Assembly (NCBI RefSeq): GCF_018704125.1
Contig: NZ_JAGTIS010000001.1
Span: 558,001 to 622,000 of the forward strand
DNA length: 64,000 bases
Origin: Metapseudomonas boanensis
GTDB taxonomy: Bacteria; Pseudomonadota; Gammaproteobacteria; Pseudomonadales; Pseudomonadaceae
Reading direction: 5' to 3'
The position numbers were made by a program, and so were the translations under genes. Positions 7,867 to 16,560 of the stretch are shown here, one piece after another (position 1 is the first letter of the stretch; every line of letters begins with the position of its first letter). The notes beneath the pieces are model-generated. The model was given only the letters and a program-made list of their open reading frames with translations. It was not told the DNA's origin and made no database searches.

Positions 7867-9588
7867 ATGAATAGCAATCATCAGATCCTGCACTGGGATG
7901 ACGCGTACGACGTGGTGGTCGTCGGATCAGGCGCGGGTGCCATGACTGCAGCACTTCGTGCCCACGATCATGGTTTGTCGGTCCTCGTGCTTGAAAAGAG
8001 CGAGGTGTTTGGAGGTACGACGGCTGTTTCCGGCGGTGGAATCTGGATTCCCTGCAACGACCAGATCTCAGCACTCGGTGGCTCCGACTCTTACGAAGAA
8101 GCGATCACCTACTTGCAGGACGTTGTGGGCGAGGACTTCGATCGCAGCAAGATTGACGCCTATCTCGAAAATGGCCCCAAGATGGTTCGGTATCTAGCGA
8201 TGCAGGCGACGACCCACTTCCATGCGGTGCCACGCTACCCCGACTACTACCCCGACCGCGAAGGCGGCAAACCGGGTTACCGGACTATGGAGCCCGCATC
8301 ATTTGACGCCGAGCGACTCGGTGAACTCTTTGACCAGCTGCGTGAACCATCGCCGGCCACATTGATTGGCGGGCGTATCGCAATGACACAGGTCGAAGCG
8401 CATACGATTGTCGCGAAAGAGCCAGGATGGCTCTGGTTGGTCATGCGACTTGCGCTGCGCTATGCGATGGACTTTGCCTGGCGCCGGCGCACCCGCCGCG
8501 ATCGTCGTTTGACACTTGGTAACGCGCTGGTTGCAAGCCTGCGTGCTGCGCTCGCCCAACGGTCGATTCCTGTGTGGATGGAGTCCGGCTTGCGCTCCCT
8601 GCACACCATTGATGAACGCGTGGTAGGTGTGTGTGTGGAGCAACAGGGTAGGACATATCGCATCCAAGCGAGGCGAGGCGTCGTGTTGGCCTGTGGTGGC
8701 TTCGAGGCAAACCAAGCCATGCGCGAGGAATATTTGCCCACTCCCACTAACGCAGCGTGGACCGCTGCACCACCCATCAACACAGGAGACGGGATTCGTG
8801 CCGGCCTCGAGATCGGTGCAGACGTCGCGCTGATGGGGCATACCTGGGGCGCGCCGACGGTATACATGCCGGGTGAGGAAAAACAGCGCACGCTATTCGT
8901 CGAGCGCGCCGCGCCGCGCTGCGTGATGGTCAACGCGCTGGGACGACGCTTCGTCAATGAAGCAGCGCCCTATACCGACATCATTTACGCAATGTACGAG
9001 GACCATGCACGCACGCAGGCGAACGTTCCAGCATGGATGGTGTTCGACGCGGAGTACCGCAAACGTTATCCGTGCGGCGTGCTGCTGCCAGGCAGCGTGC
9101 AGCCGGACAGCAAGATTCCCGCCGGCTGGCTCGATAGCGTGATTTTTCGCGCCGATACGCTCACCGAACTGGCTGCGAAGATCGGCGTTGATGCACAGGG
9201 GTTGGCCGAGACCGTCCAGCGAATGAACTCGTATGCGGCCAGCGGCGTCGATCTGGAGTTCGGCAAGGGAAACAACAATTTCGACCGTTACTACGGCGAT
9301 ACGACATGCGAGCCAAATCCGTGCCTGGGGCCGATCGAGAGGGCACCGTTCTACGCATTGCGAATCGACCCTGGCGAGCTAGGCACCAAGGGCGGCTTGC
9401 GCACCGACGCGTCTGCGCGGGTGTTGCGCCCCGATGGAAGCATCATCGCGGGATGCTACGCCGTCGGCAACACATCCGCAGCCGTGATGGGCAAGACCTA
9501 TCCCGGTCCCGGTTCAACCATTGGACCGGCCATGACTTTCGCCTACATCGCCGCCAATCACATCGCGGTTGAACCTGTTACCCCTTAA
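7867..9588 (+). CDS. KstD-like FAD-dependent 3-ketosteroid delta-1-dehydrogenase
   Basis: The 573-residue protein has the N-terminal FAD motif VVVVGSGAGAMTAAL and the FAD-binding_2/KstD layout. Near its C-terminus, TYPGPGSTIGPAMTFAY provides the Tyr and the Gly four residues on (Y545, G549) that form the active site in KstD (Tyr487/Gly491 in Rhodococcus). PRYPDYYPDREGGKPGYR matches the region of the KstD catalytic Tyr119. These enzymes introduce a C1-C2 double bond in 3-ketosteroids. The KshA/KstD pair is the classic couple that opens steroid ring B. It is co-directional with the Rieske gene 11 bases upstream. Confidence 0.85.
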   Translation: MNSNHQILHWDDAYDVVVVGSGAGAMTAALRAHDHGLSVLVLEKSEVFGGTTAVSGGGIWIPCNDQISALGGSDSYEEAITYLQDVVGEDFDRSKIDAYLENGPKMVRYLAMQATTHFHAVPRYPDYYPDREGGKPGYRTMEPASFDAERLGELFDQLREPSPATLIGGRIAMTQVEAHTIVAKEPGWLWLVMRLALRYAMDFAWRRRTRRDRRLTLGNALVASLRAALAQRSIPVWMESGLRSLHTIDERVVGVCVEQQGRTYRIQARRGVVLACGGFEANQAMREEYLPTPTNAAWTAAPPINTGDGIRAGLEIGADVALMGHTWGAPTVYMPGEEKQRTLFVERAAPRCVMVNALGRRFVNEAAPYTDIIYAMYEDHARTQANVPAWMVFDAEYRKRYPCGVLLPGSVQPDSKIPAGWLDSVIFRADTLTELAAKIGVDAQGLAETVQRMNSYAASGVDLEFGKGNNNFDRYYGDTTCEPNPCLGPIERAPFYALRIDPGELGTKGGLRTDASARVLRPDGSIIAGCYAVGNTSAAVMGKTYPGPGSTIGPAMTFAYIAANHIAVEPVTP

Positions 9589-9601
9589 GCAGGAGTGAAC
9601 C

Positions 9602-9661
9602 ATGCAAAGCCGCAGTTTTGGCTCAATTCGGCACATCGGATTCCTCGTGGAGAGACCTTAG
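9602..9661 (+). pseudogene. VOC-protein N-terminal remnant (19 codons)
   Basis: A good Shine-Dalgarno (GCAGGAGTGAACC) precedes ATG 9602, and the frame encodes MQSRSFGSIRHIGFLVERP before a TAG at 9659-9661. SIRHIGFLVE aligns with the N-termini of the two VOC proteins of this island (GPIRQISFTTDN at 10803 and GPINQIGYLVED at 14732). I read it as the stump of a third VOC gene removed by deletion. It could also act as a short leader before the dehydrogenase gene. Confidence 0.5.
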
Positions 9662-9674
9662 GAGTAGACAGACG

Positions 9675-10682
9675 GTGAAACAAGCAAGACTCCATGGCCC
9701 CCGGGCTTTGCAGGTCGACGAAGTTCCCTACCCGACGATGGGTGAAAATGACGTCCTGGTCGACGTAGTCGCATGCGGCATCTGTGGCAGCGACCTCGGC
9801 TTTTATGAGCATGGCAGCATACGCAGTGACGGGGCGCCAATGCCATTGGGGCACGAATTCTCGGGGGTGATTCGCGCCGTTGGTGCGGCTGTCGAGCATT
9901 ACGCTCCTGGCATGAGGGTGGTCGTCAATCCAATGGCCAATGGCGCAATGATCGGAGTCGGAAGCAATGACGGTGCGCTCGCGCCCACAGTCTGTGTGCG
10001 AAACGTGGATAGAGGCCCGATTCTGCACGAGATCCCGGCGCATGTTCCCACTGACGTCGCCGCATTAGTTGAGCCCCTGGCGGTGGCCCTGCATGCGGTC
10101 AACCGGTCGCGTGCAGCGCCAGGAGAGTCAGCGCTTGTGTTAGGCGCAGGTGCTATTGGCCTAGGTATCGTTGCCTGCCTGAGCGCGCGTGGGGTCTCGC
10201 AAATTGTTGTGGCGGACCTGTCCGCGAAACGTCTTGAAATTGCCGCCAAGCTTGGCGCAAGCGTGATCATCAACCCTGCACAGGAGGACCTGTGGCTGGT
10301 GCTCGCGCAGGCACATGGGACTGTACCGACGTTCCTGGCCCAGAGTGCACCGGCGACCCGACTGATCTTTGAGAGTTCTGGGGCAAGTGCCGTTCTCCAC
10401 GACGCGATCGCCCACGCCCGCGACGGTGCACGCATTACGGTGGCGAGCGTCTACAAACAGCCACAGTCGTTCGACTTCTCGATTCTACAAGTCAAGGAAC
10501 TCGAGCTGATCGGAACGATGTGCTACCCGACAGAGTTTGGCGAGGCGCTGGATCTGCTGGGCTCCGACGCGTTCGAAGCCGCTGCAATGATCAGCCACCG
10601 CTTTGTGCTGGACGACGTCGAACACGCCTATCAAGCCGCGGCGGACCCACACATTTCGGCGAAGGTCATCATCACGCCGTAG
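9675..10682 (+). CDS. Zn-type medium-chain alcohol dehydrogenase
   Basis: The 335-residue MDR enzyme has the catalytic zinc residues (Cys in CGICGSD, His-Glu in GHEFSG, Glu in VEPLAVALHAV) and a Rossmann motif VLGAGAIGLGIVACLSARG. The four-cysteine structural zinc lobe is missing: the segment around NPMANGAMIGVGSNDGA has no Cys cluster. The GTG at 9675 is preferred because TTAGGAG lies ten bases upstream and VKQARLHGP is a normal family N-terminus. The frame is open upstream to 9618. It probably oxidises a hydroxyl to a ketone, but the substrate is unknown. Confidence 0.85.
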   Translation: MKQARLHGPRALQVDEVPYPTMGENDVLVDVVACGICGSDLGFYEHGSIRSDGAPMPLGHEFSGVIRAVGAAVEHYAPGMRVVVNPMANGAMIGVGSNDGALAPTVCVRNVDRGPILHEIPAHVPTDVAALVEPLAVALHAVNRSRAAPGESALVLGAGAIGLGIVACLSARGVSQIVVADLSAKRLEIAAKLGASVIINPAQEDLWLVLAQAHGTVPTFLAQSAPATRLIFESSGASAVLHDAIAHARDGARITVASVYKQPQSFDFSILQVKELELIGTMCYPTEFGEALDLLGSDAFEAAAMISHRFVLDDVEHAYQAAADPHISAKVIITP

Positions 10683-10802
10683 AAATCCGGAGCGTGGATG
10701 CTCCTGATCCTTGGCCGGCACCGCCGGCTAGTTCTCTCCTGTGCACCGCCATTCGTCATTGAAACACTCCCGTTGAACAGCCCATTTTTCTGAGGAGTCG
10801 AC

Positions 10803-12287
10803 ATGCATACTTCCTGGCTGGGCCCCATCCGGCAGATCAGCTTTACGACCGATAACCTGGACCACTTACTTGTTTTCTGGGAGACACAGATGGGCGTCAG
10901 GCCATGGAGCGTTTTCCGTGGGCTGACGCTGAGCATGATGTATGAGGGCCGCGCTGTGTCGCTGCCTGCACATGTCGCATTGAGCATGCACGGGGACACC
11001 CTCATCGAACTCATACAAGTTTTGGGGGACGGCCCTTCACCGTTCCACGATTCGCTCAATCGCCCGATTATCGGCCTGCAAAGGCTGGCGTCCTTCAGCA
11101 GCGACATCGAGCGTGACGTGCAAACTGCCGTCGAAAAGGGTATGGAACACTTTGCCCACGGCCAGGATGCCACGGGACAGCGATACAGCTATTTCCGCTC
11201 CCCTGCAGCGCCAGGCATTCTACTCGAGCTGCTCGAGGCGACACCGTCCTTCAACAAGTTTGTCGACCTTCTTGAGGCTCGTGTTCGAAGCTACGGTGCG
11301 ACACCGACTGTGAGTAGTACAGGCGAGAAGTCCGACAAGGATGATGCAGACACTCGAAATGGTCTGATGCGAGCGGTGCATCTCCATGAGTATGGTGATC
11401 CAGATAGCTTCGTCATCGAAACCGTGGCTGAGCCAGAACCAGGACCCGGCGAAATCCGGGTGCGTGTAGCAGGCGTTGCGGTCAACCCAGTCGACGTCAA
11501 GGCGAGAAAGGGGTGGCTGAAAGAATGGATGCCGCTTACGTTTCCTGCCCGCCTTGGCGGCGACGTGGCAGGTGTTGTCGATGCCCTTGGCGAAGGCGTT
11601 ACGGGCTTCAAGCTGGGTGACCACGTCATGGGTATGGTAAATCCGCTGTGCAATGGCGGGTACGCGGAAAAGATCGTCTTTCACGCTGCCGCGTTTGTGC
11701 CCGTGCCAGTCGGCCTGGACCTGGTTGAGGCGGCCGCATTGCCAACCGGCGTCCTTACCGGCACCCAGTTGATCGAAGCGGGTATCTGTCCGGCGCATGG
11801 TGCGAAGGGGCTGGTGATCGGGGCAGGTGGTTCGACAGGGCGCGCGGCGATCATTGCGGCGCTCGACGCCGGCGTGCAGGTCTATGCAGGTGTACGCCCC
11901 TCAAGCCGAAGCGCCGTGGCGGACCTGCCCGTCACCGGTGTCATCGACATCACAGACGATGAAGCACTGGCCGCTGCGGGGCCCTTCGATTTCCTGGCCG
12001 ACACGGTTGGCGGCCAGGTTGCTGAAGCGCTTTTTGCGTACGTGAAGCCTGACGGTGTAATCGCCTCCACCGCCTTTCCTCCACCCACGCCGCCAGCCGG
12101 ATCGACACAACGGTTCGTGTCCCTGGTGGTGCGTTTTGACGGGCCGCGCCTAGAGCGTTTCTCGCGCGAGATGTCGGGCAAACTCAAAATGCCGGTAGCA
12201 CACAAACTGCCACTGGCCGAGGTGGCGGAGGCGCACAGGCTCATGGAGCAAGGTGGCGTCGGTGGGAAGATTGTTCTGGTGCCTTGA
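10803..12287 (+). CDS. Fusion of VOC domain and quinone-oxidoreductase-type MDR domain
   Basis: The 494-residue protein has two parts. Residues 1 to about 160 form a VOC (glyoxalase/epimerase-like) module starting WLGPIRQISFTTDNLDH. After a hydrophilic linker (SSTGEKSDKDDADTRNG) residues about 190-494 form an NADPH-dependent MDR reductase with LGGDVAGVVDALGEG and VIGAGGSTGRAAIIAAL. The MDR part lacks catalytic zinc ligands and resembles quinone oxidoreductases. The VOC part resembles the separate VOC gene at 14205-14732, suggesting local duplication and fusion. It starts after TGAGGAG. The two activities may act in sequence on one intermediate. Confidence 0.85.
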   Translation: MHTSWLGPIRQISFTTDNLDHLLVFWETQMGVRPWSVFRGLTLSMMYEGRAVSLPAHVALSMHGDTLIELIQVLGDGPSPFHDSLNRPIIGLQRLASFSSDIERDVQTAVEKGMEHFAHGQDATGQRYSYFRSPAAPGILLELLEATPSFNKFVDLLEARVRSYGATPTVSSTGEKSDKDDADTRNGLMRAVHLHEYGDPDSFVIETVAEPEPGPGEIRVRVAGVAVNPVDVKARKGWLKEWMPLTFPARLGGDVAGVVDALGEGVTGFKLGDHVMGMVNPLCNGGYAEKIVFHAAAFVPVPVGLDLVEAAALPTGVLTGTQLIEAGICPAHGAKGLVIGAGGSTGRAAIIAALDAGVQVYAGVRPSSRSAVADLPVTGVIDITDDEALAAAGPFDFLADTVGGQVAEALFAYVKPDGVIASTAFPPPTPPAGSTQRFVSLVVRFDGPRLERFSREMSGKLKMPVAHKLPLAEVAEAHRLMEQGGVGGKIVLVP

Positions 12288-12632
12288 GTGACACCTCCGG
12301 TGCAAGAATGCTTCGCGAGTGTTCCCATCGACCTCTGATCATACGGGCGATCAAGCCTTAATCGATTTCGAGCAAGCGAAAGTATCGGGCTCAGGCAGCT
12401 GAGCCCGATATGTGGAGCGGGATAGGTGAGGTGTTGTGTATTGCCCGGCAATCTGTCCAGCTGAGCGTACTCGTGCGTACTTCAGCACACTTGCGCCCAA
12501 CAGCACCGAGTGCGAGCACGAGCGAGCGGCTGCCCTTTGGACAAAGTGTGAAACCGCAGGCTGTGAGTTCTGCAGGCGAAAAAAACGGCTCATTCGAGCC
12601 GTTTTTTTGAGCGTTAACGCGGCAATGCCGCA
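12288..12632. other. Convergent intergenic region with stem-loop
   Basis: No gene is visible in these 345 bases between the convergent operons. It holds an 11-bp stem-loop at 12383-12410 (TATCGGGCTCA, GGCAGC loop, TGAGCCCGATA) without a T run, and the terminator at 12579-12608. Short open frames have no recognisable protein. Confidence 0.6.
12579..12608. terminator. Bidirectional terminator between convergent operons
   Basis: A7-CGGCTC-ATTC-GAGCCG-T7 is a perfect hairpin with A and T runs on both sides, so it can end the plus-strand fusion gene transcript and the minus-strand SDR operon. Confidence 0.9.
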
Positions 12633-13388
12633 CTAACTGAAGGTGCTACCTGCGAGCATGCCCCCATCCACAATGAATTCCGCACCGGTGCAGTACGTGG
12701 ACTCTTCGGAGGCAAGGAACAACACCAGGTTGGCCACTTCCTCAGGGCGACCAATACGAGGGATCGGTAGGCCGCGATAGATCGACGCCGAGTCGAAATT
12801 AGCAAACTCCGGTGGTCGAGCCATAGCCGTGTCGATACCGCCCGGGTGCACGGAGTTGACTCGGATGTTATAGCCGCCGAGTTCGAGTGCAGCGGCTTTG
12901 GTCATGCCACGCACGGCGAACTTGCTGGCAACGTAGGCCGTGCCGCTTGCAACCCCTTCCATGCCCGCGGTCGACGAGACGTTCACAATCGAGCCCCGAC
13001 CCGCTTCCTTCATCGCCGGCAGCACCGCTTTCATACCCAGCCAACATCCCACCTGATTCACCTCGATGACCTTGCGGTAGTCCTCGAGAGAACACGTCTC
13101 AATGGGCGCAAGCTTGAGGATGGCGGCGTTGTTGACTAGCACGTCGAGCTTGCCGAAGCGCGCCTGTGCCGCACTCACGGCTGCGCTCCAATCCTCGGGA
13201 CGCGTCACGTCCAGGCGCTGGAACATCGCTGCCTCGCCCAGTTCGGACGCCACACGCTGGCCGTCTGCGTCCAGCACGTCGGCAATCACCACTCGAGCTC
13301 CCTCGGCCACGAACAGGCGCGCTTCCGCTTCACCCTGGCCGCGGGCGGCCCCCGTAATCAGTGCTACTTTCCCTTCCAAACGTTTCAC
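12633..13388 (-). CDS. Short-chain dehydrogenase/reductase (hydroxysteroid dehydrogenase-like)
   Basis: The 251-residue classical SDR has the cofactor motif TGAARGQGEAEA, NNAA, the catalytic Ser in NVSSTAG and Y-x3-K in AYVASK. The Asp in VVIADVLD suggests NAD(H) preference. The sequence is like 3-alpha/20-beta-hydroxysteroid dehydrogenases and other SDR alcohol dehydrogenases. It is the last gene of the minus-strand operon and overlaps the upstream SDR by four bases, which implies translational coupling. Confidence 0.9.
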   Translation of the reverse strand: MKRLEGKVALITGAARGQGEAEARLFVAEGARVVIADVLDADGQRVASELGEAAMFQRLDVTRPEDWSAAVSAAQARFGKLDVLVNNAAILKLAPIETCSLEDYRKVIEVNQVGCWLGMKAVLPAMKEAGRGSIVNVSSTAGMEGVASGTAYVASKFAVRGMTKAAALELGGYNIRVNSVHPGGIDTAMARPPEFANFDSASIYRGLPIPRIGRPEEVANLVLFLASEESTYCTGAEFIVDGGMLAGSTFS

Positions 13389-14197
13389 TGCAGTGCTCCT
13401 TGATGAGGAAGCTGTTCTCCACCCGCGGCGCCGTAGATTTCTGCCATTGAGGGGTTGCGTCGCAAGGTCTGGCCACCACTCACATGGATAACCTGGCCCG
13501 TCACGAAGCTTGATTCATCGCTCGCGAGCCAAAGCGCAGCATCTGCGATATCCGCCGAAACACCGCTACGCCGGAGCGGAATCTCACGCCCGTAGAGTGC
13601 AGCGATACCGGGATGCACGAGTCCGCCGCCTGACATCGGTGCGTCCGCCACTCCACCCGGCGCAATCGAGTTAGCGCGGATGCCGTGATGGCCGAACTCG
13701 TTGGCAATGCAGCGGATGACATGGTCGATGCCCGCCTTGGTGCCCATATAGGCCGCATGATTCTCGAACATGATCGTCGCAGTGACCGACGATATCTGGA
13801 TGATCGAGCCGCCTGATGTCATGTTCCGCAGCAGCGCTTGGAAGTACTGGAAAGGCCCGGTGAACTGGATCGCGTTCATCATTTCCAGATCTGAGCGACT
13901 GTGCTCAAGAATGGGCTTCAGGAGCCCCCAACCCGTGGCGTTTACTCCAACGTCGAGACCGCCAAGCCGTTTCACACTTTCCGCAACCAATCCGTCAACC
14001 TCGGCTTGTGACGTGATATCGCAAGACAGCCAGTCGACGCCAAGTGCAGCTGCCACCGACGATACCGCTTCGCTGCGGCGTCCCGAGATCAGCACCCGCG
14101 CGCCATGCTCGACATAGCGCCGGGCGATGGCTTCACCGATGTTGCCGGGCGCTACGCCCAGTACCAGTGCCGATTTGCCTTTCAGTCGATTCGACAT
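13385..14197 (-). CDS. Short-chain dehydrogenase/reductase
   Basis: The 270-residue SDR has VLGVAPGNIGEAIAR as an atypical cofactor loop (GxxPGNIG), Ser in QISSVTA and Y-x3-K in AAYMGTK. The usual NNAG is replaced by VNATGWG. The Arg in ISGRRSE suggests NADP(H). The start at 14197 is chosen because TGAGGAAC lies just upstream and MSNRLKGKSALV is a normal SDR N-terminus. It sits seven bases after the VOC gene. The substrate is unknown. Confidence 0.9.
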   Translation of the reverse strand: MSNRLKGKSALVLGVAPGNIGEAIARRYVEHGARVLISGRRSEAVSSVAAALGVDWLSCDITSQAEVDGLVAESVKRLGGLDVGVNATGWGLLKPILEHSRSDLEMMNAIQFTGPFQYFQALLRNMTSGGSIIQISSVTATIMFENHAAYMGTKAGIDHVIRCIANEFGHHGIRANSIAPGGVADAPMSGGGLVHPGIAALYGREIPLRRSGVSADIADAALWLASDESSFVTGQVIHVSGGQTLRRNPSMAEIYGAAGGEQLPHQGALQ

Positions 14198-14204
14198 GTG
14201 TTCC

Positions 14205-14732
14205 TCACATCGCAGCATCGATGGTTTGAATCGGATTGGTACCGTCCCAAGACCTGGTGGCAGCAATACCGTGTTGGATCAGCTCGCGCATCCCGGCACC
14301 CTGGATAACTTCATAGAGAACGCCTGGTTCACCTGCGTCTTCCAGATAAGCGACCCGTGTTGTCTGGTTCCCCGCATCGAACGCGACCTTCAACCCGTTA
14401 CCGGTCAAGCGCGCAACGGCGACGTCGATATCGTCAACAACCCAGGCGACATGGTGGATTCCCAGGATTGGTTTTCCTGCCAAATCGCGATAAGGCGAAG
14501 CCGCATCGTTGGTAACTTTGATCAGCTCGATCTGGATATCGCCCTGGTAGGCGAGCGCCACGTCCATCGTCACCGTAACGGGCTCTCCCCGATATAGCCC
14601 TTCCAGGCTTACGTTCCTAAAGATGGTCCACGGTCCTACCCCGAGACGCTGCCGCCAGCGATCGATACTTTGTTCCAAGTCCTCGACCAAATAGCCGATC
14701 TGATTGATGGGCCCGAGTAATGCCATGCTCAT
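14205..14732 (-). CDS. VOC-family (glyoxalase/epimerase-like) protein
   Basis: The 175-residue protein has two VOC half-domains (GPINQIGYLVEDLEQSIDRW and LGIHHVAWVVDDIDVAVARL). Candidate metal ligands are the His of HHVAW and the Glu of VLYEVIQG; GPINQIG has Gln where the first half usually has His. It resembles methylmalonyl-CoA-epimerase-like VOC proteins, but its reaction is not known. ATG 14732 follows AGCAGGGGG; an in-frame ATG at 14726 is possible. It is 14 bases downstream of the flavoprotein gene in the same operon. Confidence 0.85.
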   Translation of the reverse strand: MSMALLGPINQIGYLVEDLEQSIDRWRQRLGVGPWTIFRNVSLEGLYRGEPVTVTMDVALAYQGDIQIELIKVTNDAASPYRDLAGKPILGIHHVAWVVDDIDVAVARLTGNGLKVAFDAGNQTTRVAYLEDAGEPGVLYEVIQGAGMRELIQHGIAATRSWDGTNPIQTIDAAM

Positions 14733-14746
14733 GATGTCCCCCTGCT

Positions 14747-16231
14747 TCAATTGAGTGTGCCGGCCGCATGACGGCCTGCGCGCCTGCCGAAAAACGATGC
14801 CTCGCCGAGGCAGGTGCCCGACGCGTAGCCGTTGCTGTCCTGAGCGATGTTCGACGCGCATGCACCGGCCGCGTAAAGCCCTGGGACGGCCTGGCCTCGC
14901 TCGGTCAGCACCTCGGCATCGGACGAGACCTTCAGCCCGCCCAATGTGAAGCCGGTGTACACGGCCCTTCCAAACGAGAGGTCGAACGCCGCATAGGGCC
15001 CCTCGGTCAATGGCTGGAGCCATTTAGGATGTTTGTGGAACGTCGGATCCTCACCGTCTGCGGCGTGCACGTTGTAAGCTTCCATGGTCCCCTGCAGCGT
15101 CCCAGCCCGAATGCCAAGCCCCGCTTCCATCTCGGCAATCGTCTCGAAGCCGTCGATTAGGCTCTGCTTCGTCAGCGCGGCGAAGTGCGGATAGGCGAAG
15201 GTCCGTGAGTCCACGATCAGGTAGACGATGCCTTCTGGTTGCTGGGTTGCATAGATACTCGAACGACTGTGGTACGAGTCCTCGGCAACAAATCGCTGGC
15301 CGTCGCAATTGACGAGGATGCCTTTGAGAAGGTTCTCCGGTGGATAGAAGGGTGACGTCAGAAAAGGCTGCCCCATGTGGATGGCGACACCGCCTGCCGC
15401 CACGCCCATCTGAATTCCCAATCCATCGTCATATGGGCTGCCCTGGACGTAGGCGGATGCGAGGATGGGGACATGCTCAGCGACCATCGCCGGGTTCTGG
15501 CCGAAGCCACCTGCGGCCAAGATGACCCCCTTGTTCGCACGCAGATGGATCGCCTCGCCGAATCGCCTTACACGCACACCGACGATTCGCCCGTTCTCGC
15601 GAACGAGCGCCTCGACTTTACTGTCGGGATAGACCTGGGCGTCTGCCTCCACAGCACGGTCGGAGAGGATACGAAGCGCCAGTGCCCCACCGCCTTCTTC
15701 GCCCTCGAAGGCGACCTTGTGCCCACGTGGGGCAGGCTTTGCCATCTCGCGATACGGCCAGACCTGTTCGTTACCAGTCCAGATCAGGCACTCCTTGCCG
15801 GGCTGAATAACGTTCTTGTGTGGATAGTAGCTGCGCTCAAAAGGAATGCCTTGGTCCTCGAGCCAGTTGAAATGGGCGACACTGCCTTCGCAATACAAAC
15901 GAATCTTGTCGCGGTCCGGCTCAAGTGCAACCGCTTCAAGATACTTAGCCATGTCTTCCGGATCGTCTTCATACCCGCAAGCCAGTTGCACCGGTGTGCC
16001 ACCGCCCAAGTAAAAATGCCCAGACGCGGCCGACGTGGTGCCGGTGCATCCACTGGTTCGTTCGACAATTAGAACGGAAGCACCGGTCTTGCATGCCTCG
16101 ATTGCAGCGCACGCGCCTGCCATACCAAAGCCAACGATGAGGACATCGACCGTAGCGGCCCACTCGCTGACGGTTTCACGCTCGACCAGGTAGGCGGTTC
16201 TCGCCATAGGATCACCAGTATTCGAGTGCAT
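14747..16231 (-). CDS. FAD-dependent oxidoreductase, KstD/fumarate-reductase-like
   Basis: The 494-residue flavoprotein has the FAD motif VDVLIVGFGMAGACAAIEA, VIVERTSGCTGTTSAASG and a C-terminal FAD segment (GLYAAGACASNIAQ, SGTCLGEASFFGRRAG). It belongs to the FAD_binding_2 family with KstD and flavocytochrome c but lacks the YPGPG-x-x-x-GPAM signature of the KstD-like protein at 7867, so its reaction probably differs, for example a delta-4(5-alpha)-type dehydrogenation or ene-reduction. The start at 16231 (MHSNTGDPMART) follows GGAGGGGGC. It is the first gene of the minus-strand operon. Confidence 0.85.
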   Translation of the reverse strand: MHSNTGDPMARTAYLVERETVSEWAATVDVLIVGFGMAGACAAIEACKTGASVLIVERTSGCTGTTSAASGHFYLGGGTPVQLACGYEDDPEDMAKYLEAVALEPDRDKIRLYCEGSVAHFNWLEDQGIPFERSYYPHKNVIQPGKECLIWTGNEQVWPYREMAKPAPRGHKVAFEGEEGGGALALRILSDRAVEADAQVYPDSKVEALVRENGRIVGVRVRRFGEAIHLRANKGVILAAGGFGQNPAMVAEHVPILASAYVQGSPYDDGLGIQMGVAAGGVAIHMGQPFLTSPFYPPENLLKGILVNCDGQRFVAEDSYHSRSSIYATQQPEGIVYLIVDSRTFAYPHFAALTKQSLIDGFETIAEMEAGLGIRAGTLQGTMEAYNVHAADGEDPTFHKHPKWLQPLTEGPYAAFDLSFGRAVYTGFTLGGLKVSSDAEVLTERGQAVPGLYAAGACASNIAQDSNGYASGTCLGEASFFGRRAGRHAAGTLN

Positions 16232-16560
16232 GATGCCCCCTCCTTCCCACACTGTTCGTCTATTGAGGATGTGTGTCGGTTTCGATCGAGTCGTTTGCGT
16301 TTTGTGCCTCAAGCGACGGTAGAACGAAGCAACCGGACCTTGAGGCGTACGCTGACGACTACGGCACACCAGAAGTTGTTTGTGCCACAATAGTGACACA
16401 TCAGCAACTTTTTGTGACATTCCAAGACAAAATATCTTCTCTGCGGTCCGGGGCTGCCCGGATCGGCGGCTCGTGCGTATGGCGTTCGTCAGCGCCAACC
16501 AAGTCCAACCTTTCTCTCCGATCAGCCCGGGACAGACCAGCTGCCCAAGTCAGCTTGTGT
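16232..16560. promoter_or_regulatory. Promoter region of the minus-strand operon with imperfect palindrome
   Basis: This non-coding stretch lies upstream of the flavoprotein gene. TGTGCCAC-AATA-GTGACACA at 16381-16400 is an 8-bp palindrome with one mismatch and includes TGACACA, the half-site of the palindrome at 6576-6604. A related TTTGTGACA is at 16411-16419. The same TetR protein may therefore control both operons. That is inference. Confidence 0.45.
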
